From: JBGCDD01 sp045105075
GTDB taxonomy: Bacteria > Pseudomonadota > Alphaproteobacteria > Rhodobacterales > Rhodobacteraceae
Reading direction: 5' to 3'
DNA length: 34,311 nucleotides
NCBI GenBank assembly: GCA_045105075.1
Contig: JBGCDD010000074.1
Coordinates: 1-34,311, forward strand
A program made the position numbers and the translations under genes. The number at the start of each line of letters is the position of its first letter. Position 1 is the first letter of the stretch. A model generated the notes under the pieces. It did no database searches and had not been told where the DNA came from. It saw only the letters and a program-made list of their open reading frames with translations. This document shows, piece after piece, positions 1 to 8,057 of this stretch.

Positions 1-310
1 CGGGGATGACACCCCGTTTTTCCAGATCGGCGAAACCAAATACGGCCGCCCCATTCTGGTGCGCGCCTATGACCCCGACATGAGCTTTGAGGCCGCATTG
101 AAGCTGTTGCTGGTCAGTTTTGATTCCACCATCAAGGCCAACCTCAGCGTTGGTTTGCCGCTGGATGCGCAGCTTTACCACGAAAATGCGCTGCAATTGG
201 GCGCGTTTCACCGGATCACCGCGCAAGACAGTTACTTCCAGCACATTTCCGATGGCTGGGGCGATGCGCTGAAAGCCGCGCTGGATCAATTGCCCGATTT
301 CGAAGGCTGA
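1..310 (+). CDS. Anbu-type proteasome-like peptidase, C-terminal fragment
   Basis: The frame is open from base 2 with no start in the window, so this is the 3' end of a gene beginning upstream; about 102 residues are visible. The segment GETKYGRPIL followed by LVSFDSTIKANLSVGLPLD matches the C-terminal part of the Anbu (COG3484, 'putative proteasome-type protease') family, relatives of HslV and 20S beta subunits. These are self-compartmentalising N-terminal nucleophile proteins of uncertain substrate. The catalytic N-terminal threonine region is outside the window, so activity cannot be judged. The stop is TGA at 308-310. The next gene is co-directional but separated by an operator-like palindrome, so it is probably a separate transcription unit. 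Family assignment rests on recalled sequence similarity. Confidence 0.8.
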   Translation, partial: GDDTPFFQIGETKYGRPILVRAYDPDMSFEAALKLLLVSFDSTIKANLSVGLPLDAQLYHENALQLGAFHRITAQDSYFQHISDGWGDALKAALDQLPDFEG

Positions 311-320
311 CTTGCAAATT

Positions 321-334
321 TAGCGTATACGTTA
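321..334. promoter_or_regulatory. GTATAC-centred palindrome, candidate FCD-GntR operator
   Basis: The sequence TAGCGTATACGTTA is symmetric at 12 of 14 positions around GTATAC. Operators of the FadR/FCD branch of GntR regulators are commonly described as GTM-KAC with a spacer of 0-1 bases; GTA-TAC fits with no spacer. It lies directly upstream of an operon whose second gene encodes an FCD GntR protein, so autoregulation is a reasonable inference. Confidence 0.45.
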
Positions 335-373
335 TTTGATGGGCCGGCCTATTGGCCCCGGAAAGGACGTCTT

Positions 374-406
374 ATGCGCACACTCTGCCAAAGTCCGCTG
401 TCATGA
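374..406 (+). other. Possible 10-codon upstream ORF (leader peptide)
   Basis: AAAGGA at 362-367 is a good ribosome-binding site 6 nt before ATG 374. That ATG opens a frame of ten codons (MRTLCQSPLS) ending in TGA at 404-406, which overlaps the oxidoreductase ATG at 403 as ATGA. The oxidoreductase start itself has no obvious Shine-Dalgarno sequence, so the short ORF could deliver ribosomes by translational coupling. It is not a recognised peptide, and it could be a chance reading frame. Confidence 0.4.
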
Positions 407-1422
407 TCCGCGTCGCTTGCGTGGGAGCGGGGTATTTCAGCCAGTTTCATCTGGACGGTTGGGCGCGCTTGCCCGGTGCGACTTTGGTTGGGATCTGTGA
501 CCGCGATCCGCAGGCGGCCACGAAGACGGGGTTAGCGGTCTTTACTGACCTTGAGCAGATGCTAAACGACACCCGGCCCGAGATCCTTGATCTGATCATC
601 CCGCCCGCAGGCCACGCGGATGCCATCCGCACCGCGTTGGACACCTCAGACACCTTGCGCGCAATCATCTGTCAAAAGCCGTTCTGCACTTCGCTTGAGG
701 AAGCCCGGGACATCACCGCCTTGGCCGAAGCCGCAGATATACCCCTGATTGTGCACGAAAACTTCCGATTTCAGCCGTGGTACCGCGTGATCCGCGACCA
801 GATTGCCGCCGGCGCCATCGGCACGCCTTTGCAAGCCACCTTCCGGCTTCGCCCCGGTGATGGGCAAGGCGCAGATGCGTATCAGGCGCGCCAGCCTTAT
901 TTCCAACAAATGGAGCGGTTCCTGATCCACGAAACCGGTGTCCATTGGATTGACACGTTTCGGTTTCTGTTCGGCGATCCGCTGTCGGTTTATGCTGATC
1001 TGCGCCGGGTCAATCCGGTGATTGCGGGCGAAGATGCCGGATTTGTGCTGTTTGATCACCCCAACGGCGTGCGCGTTCTGCTCGATGGCAACCGCAGTCT
1101 GGATCACGACGCCCAAAACACCCGCTGCACCATGGGCGAAGGGCTGTTTGAGGGCCCCGCCGGCACGCTGACGCTAAGCGGTGACGGTGCGGTTCATCTG
1201 CGCGCCTTTGCCAGCCAGACCCAAACCTGCGTGCTTGGCCCCGACACCTCGCAGACCTTTGGCGGCGATTGCACGCATCATCTGCAAGCCCATGTGATCG
1301 CGGCCCTCGAAAACGGCACCGCTTTGGAAAACCCTGCCCGCGATTATCTGACTGTCGTGCGGATCGAGAACGCGATATACCACTCGGCACAGTCCCAACG
1401 AAAAATCCAGCTCAGCCCCTGA
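403..1422 (+). CDS. Gfo/Idh/MocA family NAD(P)-dependent oxidoreductase
   Basis: The product has 339 residues from ATG 403. An in-frame GTG-type extension to 352 exists, but the Rossmann fold begins right at the ATG (MIRVACVGAGYFSQFH, a GxGxxx dinucleotide loop). The EKP-like family motif appears as CQKPFCTSLEEA, followed by the usual ENFRFQPWYR and the HETGVHWIDTFRFLFG segment of the C-terminal substrate domain, with a plausible catalytic His. Members oxidise or reduce sugars, inositols and related compounds; the substrate cannot be read from sequence. The stop overlaps the start of the GntR regulator (TGATG), so the two are co-translated and the regulator probably controls this gene. A short upstream ORF overlaps its start. 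Confidence 0.85.
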   Translation: MIRVACVGAGYFSQFHLDGWARLPGATLVGICDRDPQAATKTGLAVFTDLEQMLNDTRPEILDLIIPPAGHADAIRTALDTSDTLRAIICQKPFCTSLEEARDITALAEAADIPLIVHENFRFQPWYRVIRDQIAAGAIGTPLQATFRLRPGDGQGADAYQARQPYFQQMERFLIHETGVHWIDTFRFLFGDPLSVYADLRRVNPVIAGEDAGFVLFDHPNGVRVLLDGNRSLDHDAQNTRCTMGEGLFEGPAGTLTLSGDGAVHLRAFASQTQTCVLGPDTSQTFGGDCTHHLQAHVIAALENGTALENPARDYLTVVRIENAIYHSAQSQRKIQLSP

Positions 1423-2099
1423 TGGTCTCTTCTCCGCTCAAATCCAAACCCAATTCCGGCATCGCGATGGAAAAGCTGCGCAGCTTGATCTTTTCGGGCG
1501 AATTGGGCGCGGGCACGGACCACTTGGAAAGCGAACTGGCCGCGACTTTGGGGATGTCCCGCACCCCGGTGCGCGAGGCGGTTCTGATGCTTGAGGCGCA
1601 GGGTCTGCTGGATGTGCGCCCGCGCAAGGGCGTGCGGATCCGTCCGCTTTCCCCCTCGGACATGGCCGAAGTTTATGATGTGCTGAGCGAGCTGGAAAGC
1701 CTGGCGGCGGCGGATGCGGCGCAAAAAGGCTATGGTCCGGGCGATCTGGCCGGGCTGACCAAGGCGATTGATGCGATGGACGAAGCTCTCGCGCGCGATG
1801 ATCGCGAAAGCTGGGCCAGCGCGGATGAGGCGTTTCACCGTGAGCTGGTCCGTCTGGGGGGCAATTCCCGCGTGGCGACGATTGTTGCGATGATGTCCGA
1901 TCAGGTGCGCCGCGCCCGTATGGTCACGCTTTATATGCGCCCCGCGCCAACCCAGTCGAACCAAGACCACCGCCTTGTGCGTGATGCAATTGCCCAAGGT
2001 GCCCCCGATACCGCGCGCAATCTGCACCGCGCCCACCGTGAGGCCGCCAAAACGCTGATCGTGTCCCTGCTTGAGCGCCATCACCTGACGCGGCTGTAA
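1422..2099 (+). CDS. GntR family (FCD/FadR subfamily) transcriptional regulator
   Basis: The product has 225 residues. ATG 1422 overlaps the previous stop; a longer open frame upstream is only a shadow of the oxidoreductase. The N-terminal winged helix-turn-helix is at about residues 10-75: LESELAATLGMSRTPVREAV is the GntR recognition helix signature and GLLDVRPRKGVRI the wing. The C-terminal all-helical FCD effector domain (about 85-215) carries the metal-ligand pattern: Asp in the DEAFHREL helix, His in the same motif, and later His residues in QDHRLV and LHRAHREA. FCD regulators usually sense carboxylates or sugar acids and repress the neighbouring catabolic gene. The palindrome at 321-334 is a possible operator. 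Confidence 0.9.
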   Translation: MVSSPLKSKPNSGIAMEKLRSLIFSGELGAGTDHLESELAATLGMSRTPVREAVLMLEAQGLLDVRPRKGVRIRPLSPSDMAEVYDVLSELESLAAADAAQKGYGPGDLAGLTKAIDAMDEALARDDRESWASADEAFHRELVRLGGNSRVATIVAMMSDQVRRARMVTLYMRPAPTQSNQDHRLVRDAIAQGAPDTARNLHRAHREAAKTLIVSLLERHHLTRL

Positions 2100-2175
2100 C
2101 CGGGCGCGTGATCGCTGAAACGCAAAGCTCCAAATCAGCGGCGACCTCGATTTTGGACTTTTCGCGGAAGCGTTG

Positions 2176-2191
2176 TTAACCCTTTGTTAAC
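2176..2191 (+). promoter_or_regulatory. CtrA-type binding site TTAA-N7-TTAAC
   Basis: TTAACCCTTTGTTAAC matches the full alphaproteobacterial CtrA consensus (TTAA, seven bases, TTAAC) exactly. Another TTAA follows at 2197-2200. The site lies about 50 bp before the first signalling gene in an otherwise AT-rich intergenic stretch, a suitable position for promoter control. Occupancy is inferred, not shown. Confidence 0.6.
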
Positions 2192-2240
2192 CTCCATTAA
2201 GCTACAGTAAACGCGGCACATGCGTACCGGGTAAGGGAAT

Positions 2241-4682
2241 TTGACAATCACCACCTGCCCCATCTTTCCGACAGCCCCGTCAAAAAACCGCGTCGCATCT
2301 GTTCTGCGCGCTGTTTGTAACGTTGCAAAGCACCGCTGCTGGTTGTTTGTGATTTTGGCGCTGTGCTGGTTTGCGCCAAACGCGCCATTGCTCGCCCAGG
2401 ACACAACACGAAAACCTGTCTCCACGGCGTGGACGACGCTTAGACCGCTGGTGTTTGCTGGCGCTCACACAGCGCCGCAAGGGGCGATGGTTGATCTGGC
2501 AGAAGAACTGGCGCGCGAAGTCGGGTTTCGCTCGGACCTTTTTAAGGTGGATAACTATAGGGAATGGGGCCAGGCGCAGTCCACCGGACGTTCGGAAATC
2601 TTACCGTTGATTACAAAACTACCGGGATTGGTCGCCAGCAATGTGTTTTCTGACAGAGTGACCCAGACCCATGTTCGACTGGCCGTAACGGTCGAAAATG
2701 AGCTGACCTTTGATCCAAGTGATCTGACCGGAGCCACCATCGGTGTCACATCTCCTGGCACCGGCTCGGATCCGGCGCTTTTGCCGGGGGCCCGTTTGAT
2801 CAATTACCCGACGATCCAGGCGGTTTTGGTCGGCCTGCTGGCCGGCGAGGTCGATGCCATCTCAAGCGAGGAGATGTTTGTGTTCCAAGAAGCCCGCGCG
2901 GCGCGTCTGGACGATCGCATCTCATTTGTCGGCCCGCCTCTGACGTCGATTGATCGATTTGTTGCCATCCATGAAAGCCGCGCCGACTTGTTAGAGCCGA
3001 TCAACGCAGCACTGGCACGGATGCAAGCCGATGGCAGGATCAGTGAAATCCTGCAGCGCAACAATGTCCTTGTCCCACCGGCACCGCCCAACGTGCTGAG
3101 CGTTGGGGTTACCAATTTCCCCCCCAGCAGTATCCACAACGCCGACGGCAGCGTTGGTGGTTTTTCCGTCGAGGTGCTGCGCGATATTGCCGAACTGGCC
3201 GGGCTGAAAATCGAATTTCAGCCCATCAGCCCCGCCGAGTTTGGTGCAGGCCCAACGGCAGACACCTATGACATGCTGGCGATGGCTGGCATTAACGAGG
3301 CACGGCGTCAGAAGATGGATTTCACTCTGCCGATCCAAAGACTGTCGATGAACATATTTACCCGAAGTGGAGACAGCGCCGGTCTGTCCGATCTGGACAG
3401 TCTGGGCACACGCAAAGTCGGCGTTGGAAAGATCAACGTTGCCCATAGAGTTGCAAAGGCACATGGCGGGCTGGATTTGCACCCCTACGCCTCGATTGAC
3501 GCCTCGCTGCAAGCGCTGATTTCAGGGGACGTGGACGCCATTCTCTATTCGAAAACCCCGTTTCTGGACGTTGCAAACCGGCTGGATTTGACCGACAAGA
3601 TCGAAGTGGTCACGCCTCCGTTTGAAATTACGCTACGCGCCATCGCGCTGCGATTTGGTCTTGGTCAAGTCCGTACCAGGCTGGATTCAGCGATCAAAGT
3701 GTATCTGATTTCAGACGATTTCGCAGCAATCCGCCAAAAATATTATGGCGAGCCGTTTTTCTGGACCACGACGCGGATCTATTCTGTTTTTGCGGTAGCG
3801 CTCGCGCTGCTGCTGGCTTTGACGGGATATGTTGTTTGGCAACGCCAGCGCCAGAAGGCGATCATGTATGACATCCAGCAAAGGGATCTTGAACGCGAAC
3901 AGGCGCATTCCGAAAAGCTGGGCGGGTTGATCACCGAACTGGAACGCTCGAACCGGGAACTGGATGAATTTGCCTATACCGCCTCTCATGATCTCAAAGA
4001 ACCGCTGCGCGGGATTTCAATCAACGCCGCCTTTCTGGCCAAGGAAGACCTGTCTCAAAAGGGTCAAAGCCGGGTTGAGCGCATGGTGTCACTGGCCGCG
4101 CGCATGGATCATTTGGTGTCGGATCTGCTGTATTTTTCCCGACTGGGGCGCGGTGAAAAGGTCATGAAGGACATCAACACCAAACATGTTATCGACGGTG
4201 TCCGAAGAGAACTGGCAGAGTGGATCAAAGAGCGAAACGGTAACGTCCAGTTTGCCGGCGACCTGCCTTGGGTGCACGGCGAACATTCAAACGTCCAAAT
4301 GCTGTTCCGCAATCTGATTGTGAATGCTTTGAAATACAATGATTCCACACCCAAAACAGCGCTCATCGGGTTTGACACCGAGGTCGAGGTGAACGGCACC
4401 CAGATGCGCAATGTGTTTTGGGTGCGCGACAACGGAATAGGCATTGCCGACAAGAACCGCGAAAAGATATTTGCAATGTTCCAACGGCTCAACACCGAAC
4501 AAGCCTATGGGCCGGGCACCGGAGCAGGTTTGTCGTTGGTGCGCAAAATTATCGCTGAATACGGGGGGGCCATCACATTGGTGTCGCGCCCCGGTCATGG
4601 CACAACCTTTTACTTCGCATTGCCGCTGGCCAAATCCAGCAGCCCGCTTTCTACCGCTTCTGGAGCCTCATCAAATGCATAA
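2241..4682 (+). CDS. Membrane sensor histidine kinase with two periplasmic solute-binding (SBP_bac_3) domains
   Basis: The product has 813 residues. The order is: N-terminal export segment (hydrophobic about 33-52, ending in LLAQ); first SBP_bac_3-like domain (about 65-270); second SBP domain (about 283-508, beginning NVLSVGVTNFPP); one transmembrane helix (about 510-533); a short coiled coil; and the kinase core. The phosphoacceptor is His583 in SHDLKEPLRG, a phytochrome-like H-box. The ATPase domain has the N-box NLIVNALKY near 691-699, VRDNGIGI near 729, and GTGAGLSLV near 758. The tandem binding domains suggest small-ligand sensing, as in BvgS/EvgS-type kinases, but there is no receiver or Hpt in this chain. 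The start is uncertain: TTG 2241 follows AAGGGA closely, and no ATG fits before the export segment. The 3' end overlaps the receiver gene by 8 nt. Confidence 0.87.
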   Translation: MTITTCPIFPTAPSKNRVASVLRAVCNVAKHRCWLFVILALCWFAPNAPLLAQDTTRKPVSTAWTTLRPLVFAGAHTAPQGAMVDLAEELAREVGFRSDLFKVDNYREWGQAQSTGRSEILPLITKLPGLVASNVFSDRVTQTHVRLAVTVENELTFDPSDLTGATIGVTSPGTGSDPALLPGARLINYPTIQAVLVGLLAGEVDAISSEEMFVFQEARAARLDDRISFVGPPLTSIDRFVAIHESRADLLEPINAALARMQADGRISEILQRNNVLVPPAPPNVLSVGVTNFPPSSIHNADGSVGGFSVEVLRDIAELAGLKIEFQPISPAEFGAGPTADTYDMLAMAGINEARRQKMDFTLPIQRLSMNIFTRSGDSAGLSDLDSLGTRKVGVGKINVAHRVAKAHGGLDLHPYASIDASLQALISGDVDAILYSKTPFLDVANRLDLTDKIEVVTPPFEITLRAIALRFGLGQVRTRLDSAIKVYLISDDFAAIRQKYYGEPFFWTTTRIYSVFAVALALLLALTGYVVWQRQRQKAIMYDIQQRDLEREQAHSEKLGGLITELERSNRELDEFAYTASHDLKEPLRGISINAAFLAKEDLSQKGQSRVERMVSLAARMDHLVSDLLYFSRLGRGEKVMKDINTKHVIDGVRRELAEWIKERNGNVQFAGDLPWVHGEHSNVQMLFRNLIVNALKYNDSTPKTALIGFDTEVEVNGTQMRNVFWVRDNGIGIADKNREKIFAMFQRLNTEQAYGPGTGAGLSLVRKIIAEYGGAITLVSRPGHGTTFYFALPLAKSSSPLSTASGASSNA

Positions 4683-5118
4683 ATCCGAAACCATCCTGAT
4701 CATCGAAGACAACCCGGATGACTATGAGGCTTGTGTCACCGCGCTGACCCAGGACAACAATCTAGCCAACCCGATCCAATGGTGTAACACAGGTGATGAC
4801 GGACTGGACTACCTGCGAGGCGAAGGTCAGTACACCGATGCCAAGCCCCCCCGACCGTGTCTGATCATGCTCGATCTGAACCTGCCCGGAACCGATGGGC
4901 GCGACGTGCTGACACAGATCAAAACCGACGATATGTTAAAGAAAATTCCGGTGATCATCATGACGTCATCGCGTGATCAGGCCGATATTGACGCCTCCTA
5001 CAGCGCGGGGGCCAACAGTTACGTGGTAAAACCGGTGAACTTGGACGGTTTCTTAAAGGCAATTACACGATTGCGTGACTATTGGTTCCAGATCGTCGTT
5101 CTACCACAACCAGAGTAA
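4675..5118 (+). CDS. Single-domain response regulator (Rcp1-like receiver)
   Basis: The product has 147 residues from ATG 4675, overlapping the kinase gene by 8 nt with TGGAGC upstream. It is a lone CheY-like receiver: acidic pair E11/D12 in IIEDNPDD, phosphoacceptor D67 in IMLDLNLPG, T97 in IIMTSS and K119 in VVKP are all present. The long loop before D67 (YLRGEGQYTDAKPPRP) is typical of Rcp1-type receivers paired with phytochrome-like kinases, which matches the H-box type of the upstream kinase. No output domain is present, so it probably acts by protein contact or as a phosphate shuttle to another kinase or regulator. It lies in the middle of a three-gene operon. Confidence 0.93.
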   Translation: MHKSETILIIEDNPDDYEACVTALTQDNNLANPIQWCNTGDDGLDYLRGEGQYTDAKPPRPCLIMLDLNLPGTDGRDVLTQIKTDDMLKKIPVIIMTSSRDQADIDASYSAGANSYVVKPVNLDGFLKAITRLRDYWFQIVVLPQPE

Positions 5119-5124
5119 AACCGC

Positions 5125-6594
5125 ATGAGTACAGTTCTTGTTATTGATGACGCCCCCGAAGGGATTGAGGGTCTGACCACCAAAGTGCGCGCCGCCGGCG
5201 ATTTCGCCGTATTGTCAGCCGTAAAAGGTTCGGAAATCCAGCGCTGGTTTGACGAAAGCCGGGCCGACTGCGTGGTGCTTGGGGCGGGCAATTCGCACGA
5301 GGCCGGGTTGGATATGGTGCGCGCGTTAAAGGCCCGCGCTCTGTTCACGCCGGTCATTTTACTCAGCGATCACACCCATGAAGATTTGGCCAAGACAGCA
5401 ATCCTGGCCGGAGCCAGCCACTTTTTGAACAAGCAAAGCGTCGATGCGCCCCTGTTGGGCGAATCCATCCGCGCCGCAATCCGGCAAAGTCAAAACAATC
5501 GCAAACGCGCAGGCGTGCACAGCACCCCCAAGCGCATTATTCTGGTCGACGACAAACCAGATGACCGCGAACACATCGCGGACCTGATTTCAGACGCAAA
5601 TCCCGGCGTCACCATCGAGGCTTTGGCCACCGGTGCGCAGGCTTTGGCGTCGTTTCAAGATTTTGGCACCGATTGCATTTTACTCGACTACCGTCTGGAA
5701 ACCGAAGACGGGCTCGATGTTCTGGTGGCATTGAAAGACCTGTCACCCTTTGTTCCAGTGATCATGCTGACCGGTCAAGGCAGTGAAGAAATTGCCGCCA
5801 AAGCGATAAAGCTCGGCGCCGCGGATTATTTGGTCAAAACCCGGCTCACGGGTACCAATTTGCGCACGGCCATCACCAATGCGATCAGCCGCTCGTGGCT
5901 GGAAGCCAGGGTCGCCGATCAAGACGCCGAGCGGCGGCAGTTTCTGAACATCTTGGTGCACGATTTGCGCCAACCCCTGCGCAACGTCAAATTGATCGGT
6001 GAAATGATTGAGCAAGCGCTTGACGACGGCGACACGTCCAAATTGCGAACCCTGCTGTCCCATCAGGCCACGGCGGCAACCGGCGCCGATGAACTGATTG
6101 GCACGTTGCAAGGTTACGCTCTGCTGGACCGACCGGTCGAATTTGCCCCTGTTTCGCTGACCGAAGTGGCCAATGCCGCCTGCGAAATTTTGGGGGCGGA
6201 AATCATCAAACGGCAGGCCAAGGTCGTCGTGCGCGACATGCCCATCGTGCAAGGCAACGACGCGCAGTTGACACAACTGTTTCAAAACCTGATCGGCAAC
6301 GGTCTGAAATACCATGGCGACAATCCACCCCATATCATCATAGAACGCGAAAGCCAGGACGAGGACGGTGTGATCATCGTTGTCAGAGACAACGGCATTG
6401 GCATTGCACAAAAGCATCTCAAATCGGTGTTTGCGCCGCTCAAACGGTTGTGGACACAGGATGAATACGCCGGCACCGGGCTGGGGCTTGCCACTTGTCA
6501 CAAGATCTCGGTCGGTCATGGCGGTCTGATCTGGTGCACCTCAAGCGAAGGTCTCGGCAGTGCGTTCCACATCCGCTTTCCTTCGATACCATGA
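5125..6594 (+). CDS. REC-REC-histidine kinase with degenerate first receiver
   Basis: The product has 489 residues, starting 6 nt after the receiver gene. The first receiver (about 1-122) keeps the acidic pair D8/D9, S81 and K103, but the phosphoacceptor position is Gly53 (VVLGAGNS), so it cannot be phosphorylated there. The second receiver (about 136-255) is intact: D142/D143, D188 in ILLDYRLE, T216 and K238. A dimerisation/H-box follows with His279 in LVHDLRQPLR, then an ATPase domain with NLIGNGLKY, VRDNGIGI and GTGLGLATCHK. No transmembrane segment is visible, so it is cytoplasmic. The architecture suggests that input from the intact receiver controls the kinase, with the pseudo-receiver acting as a docking or allosteric part. 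It probably shares a pathway with the two upstream genes. Confidence 0.9.
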   Translation: MSTVLVIDDAPEGIEGLTTKVRAAGDFAVLSAVKGSEIQRWFDESRADCVVLGAGNSHEAGLDMVRALKARALFTPVILLSDHTHEDLAKTAILAGASHFLNKQSVDAPLLGESIRAAIRQSQNNRKRAGVHSTPKRIILVDDKPDDREHIADLISDANPGVTIEALATGAQALASFQDFGTDCILLDYRLETEDGLDVLVALKDLSPFVPVIMLTGQGSEEIAAKAIKLGAADYLVKTRLTGTNLRTAITNAISRSWLEARVADQDAERRQFLNILVHDLRQPLRNVKLIGEMIEQALDDGDTSKLRTLLSHQATAATGADELIGTLQGYALLDRPVEFAPVSLTEVANAACEILGAEIIKRQAKVVVRDMPIVQGNDAQLTQLFQNLIGNGLKYHGDNPPHIIIERESQDEDGVIIVVRDNGIGIAQKHLKSVFAPLKRLWTQDEYAGTGLGLATCHKISVGHGGLIWCTSSEGLGSAFHIRFPSIP

Positions 6595-6815
6595 TCACCG
6601 CCGGCCTGCCGCACGGCCGATCCCGTTGCCAAATGGTACACAACACGCGCAAGATCAGCGCATTGTTGTTCACATCAGAAACAAACCCGGCGTCTAAAAC
6701 TGTGACGTGAGTTGGCGCAAGAATCGTCAGCGCCACCGCGCGCGCTGCGCCACAGGGTATGCGCGCCTTTGCGCATGCCGAGAGCCGCGCTTGGATTCAT
6801 CCAATAAAAAGAGGC

Positions 6816-6901
6816 TGGTACCCAAGGCCGGACTCGAACCGGCACGTCCGTTAGGACGGGGGATTTTGAATCCCCTGCGTCTACCATTCCGCCACTTGGG
6901 C
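6816..6901 (-). tRNA. tRNA-Leu (anticodon CAA)
   Basis: Read on the minus strand it begins GCCCAAGTGGCGGAATGG and ends CTTGGGTACCA, so CCA is encoded. The acceptor stem pairs GCCCAAG with CTTGGGT. The anticodon stem GGGGA/TCCCC encloses the loop TTCAAAA, giving anticodon CAA (reads UUG). A long variable arm (GTCC-TAAC-GGAC) marks it as a type II tRNA, and the T arm is GCCGG-TTCGAGT-CCGGC. A short T-rich run (TTTTTATT) follows the 3' end. No integrated element is seen next to it. Confidence 0.97.
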
Positions 6902-7026
6902 CTCTGGACGCCAGACTTAGCCAAGCTGAGCGCCAAGGTCCAGAGCCAAAACAACGCGCCCATCTTGACCCGCACGGGCTTGCATGATTTTCCCTGTCTC
7001 AACCGCCTCGCATCAGGACAAAACCC

Positions 7027-7605
7027 ATGTTGAAACGCATTTATGACACCACAATGGGACTTGCCGATCATCCCCGTGCGATCTGGTTTTTGGCCATTGT
7101 GTCGTTCGCTGAAAGCTCGGTTTTTCCGATCCCACCAGATGTGCTGATGATTCCGATGATTTTGGCCCGACCCTCGCGGGCCTGGTTGATAGCGCTGGTG
7201 GCTCTGGTGTCTTCGGTTTTGGGCGGGCTGGCCGGATATGCGATCGGTGCGTTTGCCTATGACAGCATCGGCCAGCCGGTTCTGGCCGCTATGGGCAAAG
7301 CCGACGCCATGGCTGAATTCAACACCCGTTTCAACGACTTGGGCTTCTGGGCTGTGCTGGTCGCCGGCGGCACCCCATTCCCTTACAAGGTGATCACCAT
7401 CATGTCGGGCTGGACCGGCATGCCACTGGCCACCTTCATTGCAACCTCTATTCTGGCCCGCGCTTTGCGCTTCTTTCTGGTTGCTGGCCTGCTTTGGAAA
7501 TACGGCGCGCCTATTCGCGATTTCATCGAAAAGCGCCTTGGCTTGATGTTCACCCTGTTTGTTGTCCTGCTGATTGGTGGCTTTTACGCCGTCAAAGTGC
7601 TGTGA
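7027..7605 (+). CDS. YqaA/DedA-like (VTT/SNARE-associated) membrane protein
   Basis: The product has 192 residues from ATG 7027, with AGGA 9 nt upstream. It is an integral membrane protein with about four to five hydrophobic segments. The N-terminal part has FAESSVFPIPPDVLMIPMIL, the re-entrant, proline-containing E-x-x-x-P-x-P motif of the DedA/VTT fold. The middle part has VAGGTPFPYKVITIMSG, the second conserved segment of YqaA-type proteins. DedA relatives are linked to lipid scrambling or undecaprenyl-phosphate recycling; the exact role of YqaA is not established. The stop overlaps the DsbB start (GTGA), so the two are co-translated. Confidence 0.85.
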   Translation: MLKRIYDTTMGLADHPRAIWFLAIVSFAESSVFPIPPDVLMIPMILARPSRAWLIALVALVSSVLGGLAGYAIGAFAYDSIGQPVLAAMGKADAMAEFNTRFNDLGFWAVLVAGGTPFPYKVITIMSGWTGMPLATFIATSILARALRFFLVAGLLWKYGAPIRDFIEKRLGLMFTLFVVLLIGGFYAVKVL

Positions 7606-8057
7606 GACGTCAAAACCTGATCGCTCTGGCTGCGGCTGGGTCGCTGGCGATGTTGCTCGGAGCCTTTGCGTTTCAACATTTGGGTGGCTTGGCGCCGTGC
7701 AAAATGTGCCTGTGGCAACGTTGGCCCCATGCGGCGGCTGTTGCCATCGGCGCTGTGGCGTTGGTGGTGCCGTTGGGTGTGCTGATCTGGGCCGGAGCAG
7801 CGGCGGTTGCCACCAGTGGCGCCATTGGTCTTTATCACGCCGGGGTCGAACAAGGGTGGTGGGAAGGTCCCAGCACCTGCACGTCTGCGCCAATTGGCAA
7901 TCTCAGCGCACAGGAATTGCTGGATCAAATCATGGCCGCGCCCTTGGCGCGCTGCGACGAAATCCCGTGGCAAATGGCGGGCCTGTCGATGGCCGGATGG
8001 AATGCGGTGATCTCTATTGCCTTGGCTGTGATCTGGGTGCTGGCCGCGCGGCGCTGA
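7602..8057 (+). CDS. dsbB: Disulfide bond formation protein B (DsbB family)
   Basis: The product has 151 residues from GTG 7602, which overlaps the preceding TGA by 4 nt. It has four predicted membrane helices. The first periplasmic loop carries the redox pair CKMC after HLGGLAP, followed by LWQRWPH, typical of DsbB. The second loop carries the other pair in STCTSAP and LARCDE. DsbB reoxidises DsbA and passes electrons to quinone, powering periplasmic disulfide formation. No dsbA lies nearby. It could be one of the short alphaproteobacterial DsbB-like proteins, but all four cysteines are present. Confidence 0.9.
   Translation: MRRQNLIALAAAGSLAMLLGAFAFQHLGGLAPCKMCLWQRWPHAAAVAIGAVALVVPLGVLIWAGAAAVATSGAIGLYHAGVEQGWWEGPSTCTSAPIGNLSAQELLDQIMAAPLARCDEIPWQMAGLSMAGWNAVISIALAVIWVLAARR

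Noticed and set aside
6816..6901. tRNA-Leu as an integration site of a mobile element
   Set aside because: No integrase, direct repeat of the tRNA 3' end or accessory gene block was seen on either side.
6727..7893. 388-residue minus-strand frame across tRNA-Leu and the yqaA/dsbB genes
   Set aside because: It runs through a tRNA and opposite two well-supported membrane protein genes; Gln/His/Arg-rich composition is typical of an antisense frame.
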